Assembly (NCBI GenBank): GCA_046541015.1
Contig: JBKHEA010000004.1
Span: forward strand, 1-64,000
DNA: 64,000 nt
Direction of reading: 5' to 3'
From: Liberiplasma sp046541015
GTDB lineage: Bacteria; Bacillota_I; Bacilli_A; Izemoplasmatales; Izemoplasmataceae
Part shown: piece after piece, positions 52,684-61,510 of the stretch
How positions within the stretch are numbered: position 1 is the stretch's first letter
Layout of the letters: each line of letters opens with the position of its first letter
Made by a program: the position numbers and the translations under genes
The notes under the pieces: model-generated
Told to the model about the DNA's origin: nothing
What the model saw: only the letters and a program-made list of their open reading frames with translations
Databases searched by the model: none

Positions 52684-52703
52684 AGCCTTCCTTTGGGAAG
52701 GCT
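52684..52703 (+). terminator. hairpin between rny and the nudix gene, weak terminator or processing site
   Basis: A perfect 8-bp stem (AGCCTTCC with GGAAGGCT), TTTG loop, is followed by only three T residues, so termination is probably partial. Confidence 0.5.
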
Positions 52704-52722
52704 TTCCTATTAAGGAGTTTAT

Positions 52723-53241
52723 ATGGAAGAATTTACTATATATGATGCCTATTTTAACCCAACAAGCAAACATGCGAAGCGCTATGAAAAACTTGCTAAA
52801 AATGAATTTATTCCTATTATCCATGTTTGGATTAAAGTAAAACAAAAAGGCTATTTAATTCAAAAACGCGCAAAAAAAGATGATTTAATACCATATCAAT
52901 GGGCAACATTATCAGGGCTTGTCTTAAAAGATGAAATACCTATTGATGCTGCATCAAGAGAAACATTTGAAGAACTAGGTATTAATAAAAGTACTGAACA
53001 TTTTACGTTGCTTAAAAAAATCAAAACAGAGAAAGGTCGTTATCAAACTGTCTGTTTTGTATACGAATTAAACTTAGATTCTCTTCCCCCTTTAACCCTT
53101 AATAAAGATGAAGTTAGTGAAACAAAAACGGTCACACTTGAAACAATAAAAACATTAATTCAAAGAAAAGAATTTTGGGATTATAAGAAATTATTAGATG
53201 ATCAAGATTATTTTGAATTACTAGAAAAGAGTCAATCATGA
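52723..53241 (+). CDS. nudix hydrolase
   Basis: The 172-residue protein has a complete nudix box G-x5-E-x7-R-E-x2-E-E-x-G, read as G-L-V-L-K-D-E, then S-R-E-T-F-E-E-L-G-I (residues about 66-88). The N-terminal region with Y-D-A-Y-F resembles nudix hydrolases of the IPP-isomerase-like/YfcD type, but the substrate is unknown. TAAGGAG precedes the ATG. It sits between rny and ymdB, which are adjacent in Bacillus, and overlaps ymdB by four bases. Confidence 0.88.
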   Translation: MEEFTIYDAYFNPTSKHAKRYEKLAKNEFIPIIHVWIKVKQKGYLIQKRAKKDDLIPYQWATLSGLVLKDEIPIDAASRETFEELGINKSTEHFTLLKKIKTEKGRYQTVCFVYELNLDSLPPLTLNKDEVSETKTVTLETIKTLIQRKEFWDYKKLLDDQDYFELLEKSQS

Positions 53242-54038
53242 AACTATTATTTATAGGTGATGTATATGGTAAACAAGGGCTAAAAGCACTCGATACTTTT
53301 TTGCCTGAAATTAAACGAGAATACAACTACCATGTACTAATTATTAATGGAGAAAATGTATCCGATGGTCTTGGCATTAAACTCAGTGATTACAAGTTTT
53401 TCATGGAAAAAGGTGCACATGCTATTACTTTAGGTAATCATGCCTTTTCAAAACAAGAACTATTAGAATTTATTGAAGATGCCAATATCGTTAGAGCAAT
53501 TAATTACCCTAAAAATACACCAGGAAAAGGCATCTATACCTTTAAGTTTAATCAACATGTTATTAGTATCATACAAGTCATGGGTCGTATTTTTATGCAC
53601 GACCCACTTAATAATCCTTTCGAAGCTTTAGATGAAGTTTTAAAGGATTTAACGAGTGATTTAATCATCGTAGATGTCCACGCAGAAGCAACGAGTGAAA
53701 AACTAGCGATTGCACATTACCTTGATGGTCGCGTTACCGCAGTTATTGGGACACATACTCATGTAGCAACTAATGATGCTATGCGTTTACCTAAAAAAAC
53801 CCTTTATATTACAGATGTTGGAATGACCGGGGCTAAGTATGGTATTTTAGGGGCAGATAAAGATATCGTATTAAAAAAATTCTTAACCGGTATGCCTTTG
53901 CGCATGAAGCCTGAAGAAAGTAGTATTTTACAACTCAATGCGGTTTTAATTGATACAGACAAACAAACGATTATACCGATAAACAAATCTCATGAACTAG
54001 GTGATGACAATGACAAAAGATTACGAAAAATATTTTAA
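53238..54038 (+). CDS. ymdB: YmdB family metallophosphoesterase
   Basis: The 266-residue protein has L-F-I-G-D-V-Y-G, N-G-E-N, T-L-G-N-H-A-F, V-D-V-H-A-E-A-T-S-E-K and G-T-H-T-H-V-A-T-N-D, the dimetal centre of TIGR00282/YmdB enzymes. YmdB hydrolyses cyclic nucleotides and affects RNase Y-linked regulation in Bacillus. The ATG overlaps the nudix stop, and the end overlaps miaB by 29 bases. Confidence 0.94.
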   Translation: MKLLFIGDVYGKQGLKALDTFLPEIKREYNYHVLIINGENVSDGLGIKLSDYKFFMEKGAHAITLGNHAFSKQELLEFIEDANIVRAINYPKNTPGKGIYTFKFNQHVISIIQVMGRIFMHDPLNNPFEALDEVLKDLTSDLIIVDVHAEATSEKLAIAHYLDGRVTAVIGTHTHVATNDAMRLPKKTLYITDVGMTGAKYGILGADKDIVLKKFLTGMPLRMKPEESSILQLNAVLIDTDKQTIIPINKSHELGDDNDKRLRKIF

Positions 54039-55458
54039 AAAACCTTCCTTAAAACAAGCAAGGAAAAGAGTCAGTGATAATACCCCAACCATTGATTTTA
54101 ACGAACAAGTCAATTTAAAAAATATAGGACTTAATAAAACCTACATGATTCATACTTATGGATGTCAAGGTAATGAAGCAGATTCTGAAACCATTAAAGG
54201 TATTTTAGAACAACTTTCATTTAAAGAAACTTTTGATGAAAGCCAAGCCGACTTCATTTTATTAAACACATGTGCCATCCGTGAGAATGCAGAGAATCGT
54301 GTTTTTGGTGAATTAGGGCGTCTAAAAAAATATAAGCGTACCAACCCAGACTTAATCTTAGCAGTTTCTGGATGCATGCCTCAAGAAGAAAAAGTCGTTG
54401 AACGATTACTGAAAAGTTATCCACACGTTGACTTAATATTTGGAACGCATAACATTCACAAACTCCCTTATTATATTGAAAGTGTCATGTATGCTAAAGA
54501 ACGTGTCATTGAAGTCTTTAGTGATGAGGGACAAATCGTAGAAAATTTACCCAAAAAACGCGATCACAAGTTTAAAGCTTGGGTAAATATTATGTTTGGC
54601 TGTGATGAATTTTGTACCTATTGCATCGTCCCCTATACAAGAGGTAAAGAACGTTCAAGAGATCCTTTAGATATTTTAGAAGAAGTTAAAGAACTTACCC
54701 GTTTAGGGTATCAAGAAGTGACACTGCTTGGACAAAACGTAAATGCTTATGGAAAAGACTTTACTGATAAAGATTATACCTTTAAAGATCTTTTAAGAGA
54801 CCTCTCTAAAACTTTAATCCCACGCATTCGTTTTACAACCTCACATCCAAGAGATTTTGACTTAGATACGGTAAAAATCATCGCATCAAGTGAAAATATT
54901 ATGCCACACATTCATCTACCCGTTCAATCTGGAAGTAATCATGTGCTTAAGAAAATGAACCGTAAATATACAAAAGAAAGTTATTTAGATTTAGTGCATT
55001 CAATCTATGAACATATTCCTAATGCATCACTTACTACCGATATCATTGTTGGGTTTCCTTATGAAAATGAAGAAGACTTTAATGAAACCTTAGACTTAGT
55101 TGAACAATCTCGTTTTGAAGGTGCTTTTACATTTATCTTTTCTGCACGAGAAGGTACGCCGGCAATCCATTATGAAGATAAGACTCCAATGGAAGTAAAA
55201 AAAGCACGCTTACAACGTTTAAATAAAATAATAAACGATGGTTATTACCGTGGTAATAAGCGTTTTGAAGGGGAAGTAGTCGATGTTTTAGTCGATGGAG
55301 AATCCACAAAAAATCCAGAGATTTTAGCGGGCTACACACCACATAATAAACTTGTTAATTTTAAAGGTGATTCCTCACTAATCGGTAAAATTGTAAAAGT
55401 CAAAGTCAATGAAGCTAAGACTTGGTTTTTATTAGGTGAATTATATGAAGGCGCTTGA
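54010..55458 (+). CDS. miaB: tRNA-2-methylthio-N6-dimethylallyladenosine synthase
   Basis: The 482-residue radical-SAM enzyme methylthiolates i6A37 in tRNA. The N-terminal UPF0004 domain holds Y-G-C-Q-G-N-E-A-D-S, N-T-C-A-I-R-E-N-A and S-G-C-M-P-Q. The radical cluster motif is C-D-E-F-C-T-Y-C near residue 197, and a TRAM domain ends the protein. AGGTGAT supports ATG 54010 over GTG 54001 and ATG 54004. Its substrate is made by MiaA, encoded at the right edge of the window. Confidence 0.95.
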   Translation: MTKDYEKYFKKPSLKQARKRVSDNTPTIDFNEQVNLKNIGLNKTYMIHTYGCQGNEADSETIKGILEQLSFKETFDESQADFILLNTCAIRENAENRVFGELGRLKKYKRTNPDLILAVSGCMPQEEKVVERLLKSYPHVDLIFGTHNIHKLPYYIESVMYAKERVIEVFSDEGQIVENLPKKRDHKFKAWVNIMFGCDEFCTYCIVPYTRGKERSRDPLDILEEVKELTRLGYQEVTLLGQNVNAYGKDFTDKDYTFKDLLRDLSKTLIPRIRFTTSHPRDFDLDTVKIIASSENIMPHIHLPVQSGSNHVLKKMNRKYTKESYLDLVHSIYEHIPNASLTTDIIVGFPYENEEDFNETLDLVEQSRFEGAFTFIFSAREGTPAIHYEDKTPMEVKKARLQRLNKIINDGYYRGNKRFEGEVVDVLVDGESTKNPEILAGYTPHNKLVNFKGDSSLIGKIVKVKVNEAKTWFLLGELYEGA

Positions 55459-55777
55459 TAATCTCCTTGAAGCCTTAAAAAATGATGAACGCATTATCGC
55501 ATATAAAAAATTAGAAACTTTAATCAATGAAAATGAAATGTATCAAAATGCCTATCAAGACCTTTTAAATAAACAAAAGCGTATGGTTCAAAGCGAACAT
55601 TATAATCGTAACACTTTAAATACTGACCGTTTAGCTTATGAAAAAGCTTTAAAGGAGTTAGAAAACAATCCCGTTATTCATCAATATCTTACGTTACAAG
55701 AAGAGATTAATGAGATATTACAATCAATAAGCACGTTGCTTGAAAGTGCAATTAAAAAACCTTTTAACGAAAGTTAA
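55445..55777 (+). CDS. YlbF/YmcA family protein
   Basis: The 110-residue helical protein has the YlbF-family look: L-L-E-A-L-K-N-D-E-R-I-I-A-Y-K-K-L-E, then Y-Q-D-L-L-N-K-Q-K, and an amphipathic helix L-K-E-L-E-N-N-P-V. In Bacillus the miaB neighbour is ymcA (ricA), part of the Ric complex that guides RNase Y, encoded a few genes upstream here. AGGTGA in the miaB end fixes ATG 55445. The terminator overlaps its last codons. Confidence 0.85.
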   Translation: MKALDNLLEALKNDERIIAYKKLETLINENEMYQNAYQDLLNKQKRMVQSEHYNRNTLNTDRLAYEKALKELENNPVIHQYLTLQEEINEILQSISTLLESAIKKPFNES

Positions 55778-55788
55778 GAGGTTTTTTT
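55753..55788 (+). terminator. terminator overlapping the YlbF-family stop
   Basis: A stem of 14 pairs (AAAAACCTTTTAAC with GTTAAGAGGTTTTT, one G-T) is capped by a GAAA tetraloop and followed by T residues. The stem contains the stop codon of the gene. Confidence 0.75.
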
Positions 55789-55823
55789 AATAAGCGGGAA
55801 ACTGCTTAAACTAAAGATTTCCA

Positions 55824-55852
55824 TTGAATAACCTTCATGTTTAATGTATAAT
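55824..55852 (+). promoter_or_regulatory. promoter ahead of the unknown membrane protein and mutS
   Basis: TTGAAT at 55824-55829 and TATAAT at 55847-55852, 17 bases apart, precede AAGGAG and ATG 55882. It probably drives both genes. Confidence 0.65.
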
Positions 55853-55881
55853 GAAACTAGTAAATTTAAGGAGTGAAGGCT

Positions 55882-56874
55882 ATGACAAAAGAACAAGTAA
55901 CTCAAGAAGAATATATTTATCTTTATTCAAAAAAAGTAAAAATTTCAAAACTCGTTGAGGAATTCGTCGTCATTCCATCTACAGAAATTGTTAAATATCT
56001 AAAAAATAAGGAATTATATTTACCAAATTATATCCATAAAGCCATTATTCGTAAAAACATTGCGCCAATCATTGCCAATGCAGATAACGATGATAAATTC
56101 TCAGATGAAATGAAACATCGTTTAAAATGGTTTGATGATTATACAATTTTCCAATTAGAACGCCTCGCAGAAAGCTATCGCATTGATATCAATGTTACCG
56201 AATATAAACGTGATTTTTGGGATATTGTTATTAGACATCGTTCTGATTTAGGGATTAACAATTTAGAATTTGTTAAGCTTCAAAACCTTACGATGAAGTA
56301 TCAAAAATCACTTCAAGAAAATTACGAAACCTTAAAAGAACAATTTAAAACGATCTTTTTTGAACCTAAGGGCTATTTTGAAGGTTGCAAAATTGAAGAA
56401 GCTAAAGAGGTGTTATTAAACTCAACAACCTTAACGGATATTAGAGATTTAGGAAAAAAATATAATGTTGAAATTCCACGTCGCATCAATAAAAAACAAT
56501 TAATTGATATTTTAGCTTTAAAACTTGAACTTAGTGATGCTGAACAAGAAGAACTTGGAAAACAATCTATCTTAGAATTAGAACGTTATGCTAAAATGAA
56601 AAAAGTTAATATCTCAATCGAACTTAAAAAAGCGGACATGATTGAGTATATTTTATTAAAACGTGAAATGCCACGTGTACCGCTTCATGAGGAAAGTCTA
56701 AAAATCTTTGAAGGTATGAATATTGAAGAATATTTATACGAATCAAAATTCGAAGAAATAACCCATAAATTTAATGTTCAAAGAAAAAAACGTCAACGCT
56801 TAATTCGTAATATCATTATTACCGTCATTATTATTGTAGCGGCGGCGATGGTTGTGGTGTTTGACTTAGTTTAA
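55882..56874 (+). CDS. unknown tail-anchored protein with helix-extended-helix-like repeats
   Basis: I cannot name this 330-residue protein. It has a large charged soluble part and one C-terminal helix (residues about 308-328) after R-K-K-R-Q-R, so most of it should face the cytoplasm. Three segments share a pattern of helix, K/R-x-x-x-I-x-I, then helix: residues about 88-118, 183-213 and 229-259. This resembles SAP, HeH or Rho-N type nucleic-acid-binding units. AAGGAG supports ATG 55882 over GTG 55873. mutS follows eleven bases after its stop, and the spacing suggests one transcript. Confidence 0.7.
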   Translation: MTKEQVTQEEYIYLYSKKVKISKLVEEFVVIPSTEIVKYLKNKELYLPNYIHKAIIRKNIAPIIANADNDDKFSDEMKHRLKWFDDYTIFQLERLAESYRIDINVTEYKRDFWDIVIRHRSDLGINNLEFVKLQNLTMKYQKSLQENYETLKEQFKTIFFEPKGYFEGCKIEEAKEVLLNSTTLTDIRDLGKKYNVEIPRRINKKQLIDILALKLELSDAEQEELGKQSILELERYAKMKKVNISIELKKADMIEYILLKREMPRVPLHEESLKIFEGMNIEEYLYESKFEEITHKFNVQRKKRQRLIRNIIITVIIIVAAAMVVVFDLV

Positions 56875-56885
56875 AGGTGACCATT

Positions 56886-59438
56886 ATGACGCATGATAAA
56901 TCTTTATACACCCCAATGATGCAACAATACTTAAGTATAAAAGAAGACTATAACGATGCTATAGTCTTTTTTAGACTTGGTGATTTTTATGAAATGTTTT
57001 TTGAAGATGCGCACCTTGCAAGTAGAGAACTAGAAATTCAACTTACAGGCCGTGATGCAGGAGCTAAAGAACGTGTACCGATGTGTGGCGTGCCTTATCA
57101 TGCTGCAGAAAGCTATATTAATCGCTTAGTTGAAAAAGGTTATAAAGTTGCGATTTGTGAACAAATTGAAGAGGCAAGCCAAACTAAAACACTCGTTAAA
57201 AGAGATGTTGTGCGCGTTGTAACACCTGGGACAAATATTGATGATAACAACGCCTTAGATTACTACATTGCAAGCATTGAACTCAGTGAATATTTTTATA
57301 GTATAGCTTATGCTAATATAACCTCAGGAGAACTTTATGCACTAAAGATTCCAAAAGAAATAGGCGCGCTAATTAATGAAATATCGGCAATTCCTCTAAA
57401 AGAAATTATTGTTAGCCATGAGTTTGATAAAGCCTATATTAATGCTTATACTGAGTATGAAGGCATTGTCATATCAATCCATAAAGATCTAACGATTGAA
57501 GACTTGTTTAAAGATTTATATAGCGATTTGCCAACCCCCATTGAAAAACGTGCTGTCAAACGTTTACTAAGTTATATTTTAAACACACAAAAACGCTCCT
57601 TAATGCATTTAAAAAAATGTGTTCGCCTAGATCAAAGTCAAACCATGAAAATGGACGCAAACACAATTAGGAGTTTAGAACTTATAAAAACTATGCGTCA
57701 AGGGCATGAGAATGGAACTTTATTTTGGTTAATCAACAAAACTCAAACGGCAATGGGAAGTCGTGCTTTAAAAAAACAATTACTCAAACCACTGATTAAT
57801 AAAGATATATTAGAAACCCGCTATGATATGGTTGATGCTTTAAACAAAGAGTTTATTCTTGCCAATGAACTCAATGATCAATTAAAAAATGTTTATGATT
57901 TAGAGCGCATTGTCGGCCGTATTGCTTATGGGAATTTAAACGCAAAAGATTTGGTACAGCTTAGAAGAAGTCTTGAAGTTTTACCAACATTTAAATCGTT
58001 ATTGAATCAACTAAATTTAACGTATGCTAGCTATTTAAGTGAATCAATTGATCCTTTAAAATCAACGCATGAACTCTTAGAAAAAGCACTACTAGAAGAG
58101 GTACCCTTAACCATCAAAGAAGGCAACATGTTTAAAAAAGGCTATTCTGAAAAGTTAGATGAACTAAAAGATATTCATTTAAATGTAAAAAGTTTTTTAG
58201 AAAAATTTGAAGAAGAAGAACGCGCGCGTACTGGGATAAAAAAATTAAAAATAGGGTATAACAGAGTTTTTGGGTACTATATAGAAATTCCCAAAAGTCA
58301 AGTGAGCGAGTTAAAAGATGATGAATTTTATACCCGTAAACAAACTCTTGCGAATGCTGAACGCTATATTACTGAAACGTTAAAAGAAAAAGAACACATT
58401 ATTTTATCAAGTGAAGAAAAAAGTGTTCAATTAGAATACGAACTCTTCATTGAATTAAGAGAAACTGTGAAAAAAATCTTACCAGTTATTCAAAAGAATG
58501 CTGAAGTGATTAGTGAAATTGATATGTTGCTAGCCTTTTCTAAGGTGAGTGAACGTTTGAACTTTGTAAGACCTATTTTACATGATAAGCCACAAATTGA
58601 TATTAAAGACTCTTTTCATCCTGTTATAAAAACTTTAGTTAAAGATGTTTTTGTACCCAATGATATTTTTATGGATGAAAAAACCACCATCCAACTCATC
58701 ACTGGACCGAATATGAGTGGGAAATCAACCTTCATGCGACAATTAGCGCTAACAGCGATATTAGCGCAAATTGGCTCGTTTGTTCCTGCCAAAAGCGCAA
58801 CCTTACCGGTTTTTGACCAGCTCTTTACACGAATAGGCTCAAGTGATGATTTGATTAGTGGAAAGTCTACTTTTATGGTGGAAATGCTTGATGCAAACCA
58901 CGCTTTAGAACACGCAACTAAAGATTCACTAATTTTATTTGATGAAATTGGTAGAGGGACATCTACATATGATGGCTTAGCGATTGCGCAAGCAATCATA
59001 GAATATATTCATGAAAATATTGGATGTAAAACCTTGTTTTCAACTCATTATCATGAACTGACACATCTTGAAGAATCTTTAGCTCATGTTCAAAACATTC
59101 ATGTTTCAGCCGTTGATGAACAAGGCGTTATTCGCTTTTTACATAAAGTTAAACCAGGTAAAGCAGATAAATCTTATGGGATTAATGTTGCCATGCTTGC
59201 AAATTTACCACCGCGTTTAATCAAACGCAGTGAACAATTGCTTAAGCATTTAGAAACCAACCACAATGAACCTGAATTAAATCTATTTAATTATGATGAT
59301 TTAAAAATGATTGAAGAACCAAAAGAGATGGGTGACTCATTAAGTATAAAGCTAGATGCCATCGCTATAGATGAGTTAACGCCAATAGAAGCCCTTAATA
59401 TACTATATGAACTTAAAAAATCAATCAAGAAACGATAA
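56886..59438 (+). CDS. mutS: DNA mismatch repair protein MutS
   Basis: The 850-residue ATPase recognises mismatches. The mismatch-binding F-Y-E is in R-L-G-D-F-Y-E-M-F near residue 33, Walker A is G-P-N-M-S-G-K-S-T near 611, and F-D-E-I-G-R-G-T-S-T-Y-D-G follows. A MutL-interacting/tetramer tail of usual size is present. AAAGGTGA sets ATG 56886; the in-frame GTG 56877 is part of the RBS. It is separated from mutL by a minus-strand gene. Confidence 0.97.
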   Translation: MTHDKSLYTPMMQQYLSIKEDYNDAIVFFRLGDFYEMFFEDAHLASRELEIQLTGRDAGAKERVPMCGVPYHAAESYINRLVEKGYKVAICEQIEEASQTKTLVKRDVVRVVTPGTNIDDNNALDYYIASIELSEYFYSIAYANITSGELYALKIPKEIGALINEISAIPLKEIIVSHEFDKAYINAYTEYEGIVISIHKDLTIEDLFKDLYSDLPTPIEKRAVKRLLSYILNTQKRSLMHLKKCVRLDQSQTMKMDANTIRSLELIKTMRQGHENGTLFWLINKTQTAMGSRALKKQLLKPLINKDILETRYDMVDALNKEFILANELNDQLKNVYDLERIVGRIAYGNLNAKDLVQLRRSLEVLPTFKSLLNQLNLTYASYLSESIDPLKSTHELLEKALLEEVPLTIKEGNMFKKGYSEKLDELKDIHLNVKSFLEKFEEEERARTGIKKLKIGYNRVFGYYIEIPKSQVSELKDDEFYTRKQTLANAERYITETLKEKEHIILSSEEKSVQLEYELFIELRETVKKILPVIQKNAEVISEIDMLLAFSKVSERLNFVRPILHDKPQIDIKDSFHPVIKTLVKDVFVPNDIFMDEKTTIQLITGPNMSGKSTFMRQLALTAILAQIGSFVPAKSATLPVFDQLFTRIGSSDDLISGKSTFMVEMLDANHALEHATKDSLILFDEIGRGTSTYDGLAIAQAIIEYIHENIGCKTLFSTHYHELTHLEESLAHVQNIHVSAVDEQGVIRFLHKVKPGKADKSYGINVAMLANLPPRLIKRSEQLLKHLETNHNEPELNLFNYDDLKMIEEPKEMGDSLSIKLDAIAIDELTPIEALNILYELKKSIKKR

Positions 59439-59470
59439 AAAACCACTTAAGCTAGCGCTTAAGTGGTTTT
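59438..59470. terminator. bidirectional terminator between mutS and the beta-propeller gene
   Basis: A perfect 14-bp stem (AAAACCACTTAAGC with its complement), TAGC loop, has A and T runs on its outer sides. It separates convergent genes. Confidence 0.85.
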
Positions 59471-59473
59471 TAA

Positions 59474-61363
59474 CTATTCAGCATCAATTCGTAATAACAA
59501 TGTTTCAGTGATTTCAAAATCATTAGTCATATCGTGTGAAGTGATGGCTTCATTTGATATTAAGAACAAGTAATCTCCAACATAAACAGCACGACGTACA
59601 CTAAAATTATAATTGTAATAGCCATAGTAATAGTCACTATTATCAAACGAATCTTTGTAGGTTTGATAAAGATCGAAATGACTCAATACTTTTTCAATTG
59701 TAATTGGTGTATCACTTTCTTCATCAATAGTGAAGATCATATAATCATCAGTATTTTTAAATTCATCGCTATAATAATAGTAGCGAGCAATATTAAAGCC
59801 GATAAATCCTTTTTCTTTTGCGACTAAGATTGCTTTGTGATTATGTAACGCTTCACTGTATTGCCACTGTGAATCGTTACTTAATAAAAGCGATTCTCCA
59901 ATTTCAACGGGCATCTCAGGGTTGCTTACATCATAAAGGGCTAATTTTAATCCTAAAGTTTGCCCAGTCTCACTAGCATCATAGCCAATACCAATCACCG
60001 TATCAGTACCCCATGGTTTTTGGTAAGTACTAAAACCAGTAATTTCAAGTTCGCCACTGATGAATGGATTTTCTGGATCACTTAGATCAATCACATAAAA
60101 TGGATCTGTGATTTCAAATGTTACAACGGTTGCACGTGTCCCATTAAAACTTACAGAACGAACTGATTCTCTAGGTTTACCAAGACCTTCAAAAATACTA
60201 CCAACAATTGATAAACTTCGTTCACCCGAATCATTTTCATTGCGTCTAAAGACATATAGACGGTTTTTGGTATCATCGCCCCATCCTTCAGTGGTTACCA
60301 ATCTAAAATGGCCATCATAAACATCCATCGCAAACTGATTAATCACATTACCTTGGAAATATCCTGACCCACCAAATTCTAACCCTTCTTCATTAAAAAT
60401 ATAACTGACTAATAACCCATTAGGTTTTGATTCGCCAAACACAGAAAAATCATAATAGGTTGTAGCAATATAAATCTCTTCAGTATTAATATAAATATTA
60501 CTCCACCAACCAGATCCTAAAAACACTTCGGTTTCAATGGTGTTGGTTGAATCTAGTAAAATACTTGTAATCATCACAAAATTATTATAACTTGTATCAG
60601 GAATATATTTGATATCTTCATAATCCACAACGCTTATGTCTTCATTTTCTTTTACATAAGGACGAGGGTCTATATCTTCATGTAAAAAAACACTCATGTT
60701 AGATATAAAAATTAATTGATTATCTATCAAACGTGATGTCATCAAGTAACCACTAATTTCAAAAGTATCTTTTAAAGTATAATCATCTCGATTATAAATT
60801 TCAACAAAGGTTGCACTATTGCCATACCCATAATAGTAATCATCTGTAGTTATACCATCTTCTATAACAGAGCCATCATTAGTAAAATAAGTATACTCAT
60901 AATGATAACCAATCGCAATAATATAATCATCAGTTAAATATAAATCAGTATAATAAGCATAAGCTAAATCCATTGCGGATTGCATAATGATTTCCATTTG
61001 TCCATCTTCTAATACTCTTATGACATTGAGTCTATTATCAGCGATAGTGATAATAATATTACCATCTGTTTTAACAATATCTCCTTCATCCACCCCATCA
61101 ACTTGAACATTCGTTGATGAGTGATCACTTGATTCATCCCCACCACTAGAATCATCAACGCCATCAGCTTCCATTTGTGGCGATAAACGATCAAATAACC
61201 AATTTGTTTTATTACTATCATTAATCAAGCGCGTGAGTTCTTCATAGTCTTTAACTTGTGCTAAACCAAAATCTTCATCATCCTTTAAAGGTCGGTTGCC
61301 TTGACAAGCACTCAATAACAAAACACTTAAAAAGATTAAACCAAAGCTAACAATTTTTTTCAT
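59474..61363 (-). CDS. secreted beta-propeller lipoprotein (Beta_propel family)
   Basis: The 629-residue protein starts with a lipoprotein signal ending L-L-S-A-C. A hallmark of the family, T-N-V-Q-V-D-G-V-D-E-G-D-I-V-K-T-D-G-N, follows near residue 90, then repeated beta segments such as A-T-F-V-E-I-Y-N and F-Y-V-I-D-L-S-D-P-E-N-P. Tyr- and Asp-rich stretches are frequent. The function of these extracellular propellers is unknown. GGAGGT (61371-61376) sets ATG 61363, not the upstream ATG 61393. It is inserted, in opposite orientation, between mutS and mutL. Confidence 0.85.
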   Translation of the reverse strand: MKKIVSFGLIFLSVLLLSACQGNRPLKDDEDFGLAQVKDYEELTRLINDSNKTNWLFDRLSPQMEADGVDDSSGGDESSDHSSTNVQVDGVDEGDIVKTDGNIIITIADNRLNVIRVLEDGQMEIIMQSAMDLAYAYYTDLYLTDDYIIAIGYHYEYTYFTNDGSVIEDGITTDDYYYGYGNSATFVEIYNRDDYTLKDTFEISGYLMTSRLIDNQLIFISNMSVFLHEDIDPRPYVKENEDISVVDYEDIKYIPDTSYNNFVMITSILLDSTNTIETEVFLGSGWWSNIYINTEEIYIATTYYDFSVFGESKPNGLLVSYIFNEEGLEFGGSGYFQGNVINQFAMDVYDGHFRLVTTEGWGDDTKNRLYVFRRNENDSGERSLSIVGSIFEGLGKPRESVRSVSFNGTRATVVTFEITDPFYVIDLSDPENPFISGELEITGFSTYQKPWGTDTVIGIGYDASETGQTLGLKLALYDVSNPEMPVEIGESLLLSNDSQWQYSEALHNHKAILVAKEKGFIGFNIARYYYYSDEFKNTDDYMIFTIDEESDTPITIEKVLSHFDLYQTYKDSFDNSDYYYGYYNYNFSVRRAVYVGDYLFLISNEAITSHDMTNDFEITETLLLRIDAE

Positions 61364-61510
61364 TATAAAGACCTCCTTATAAATCATTTTCATTATATAA
61401 AAAAATTACAGATAATAAAATGATTTTAAACATGTTGCATATTACGCTAAATAAGATGCTGAAAGCTAGTCAATTTATGGTACAATAAACCTAGAAATAT
61501 AGGTGATAAA

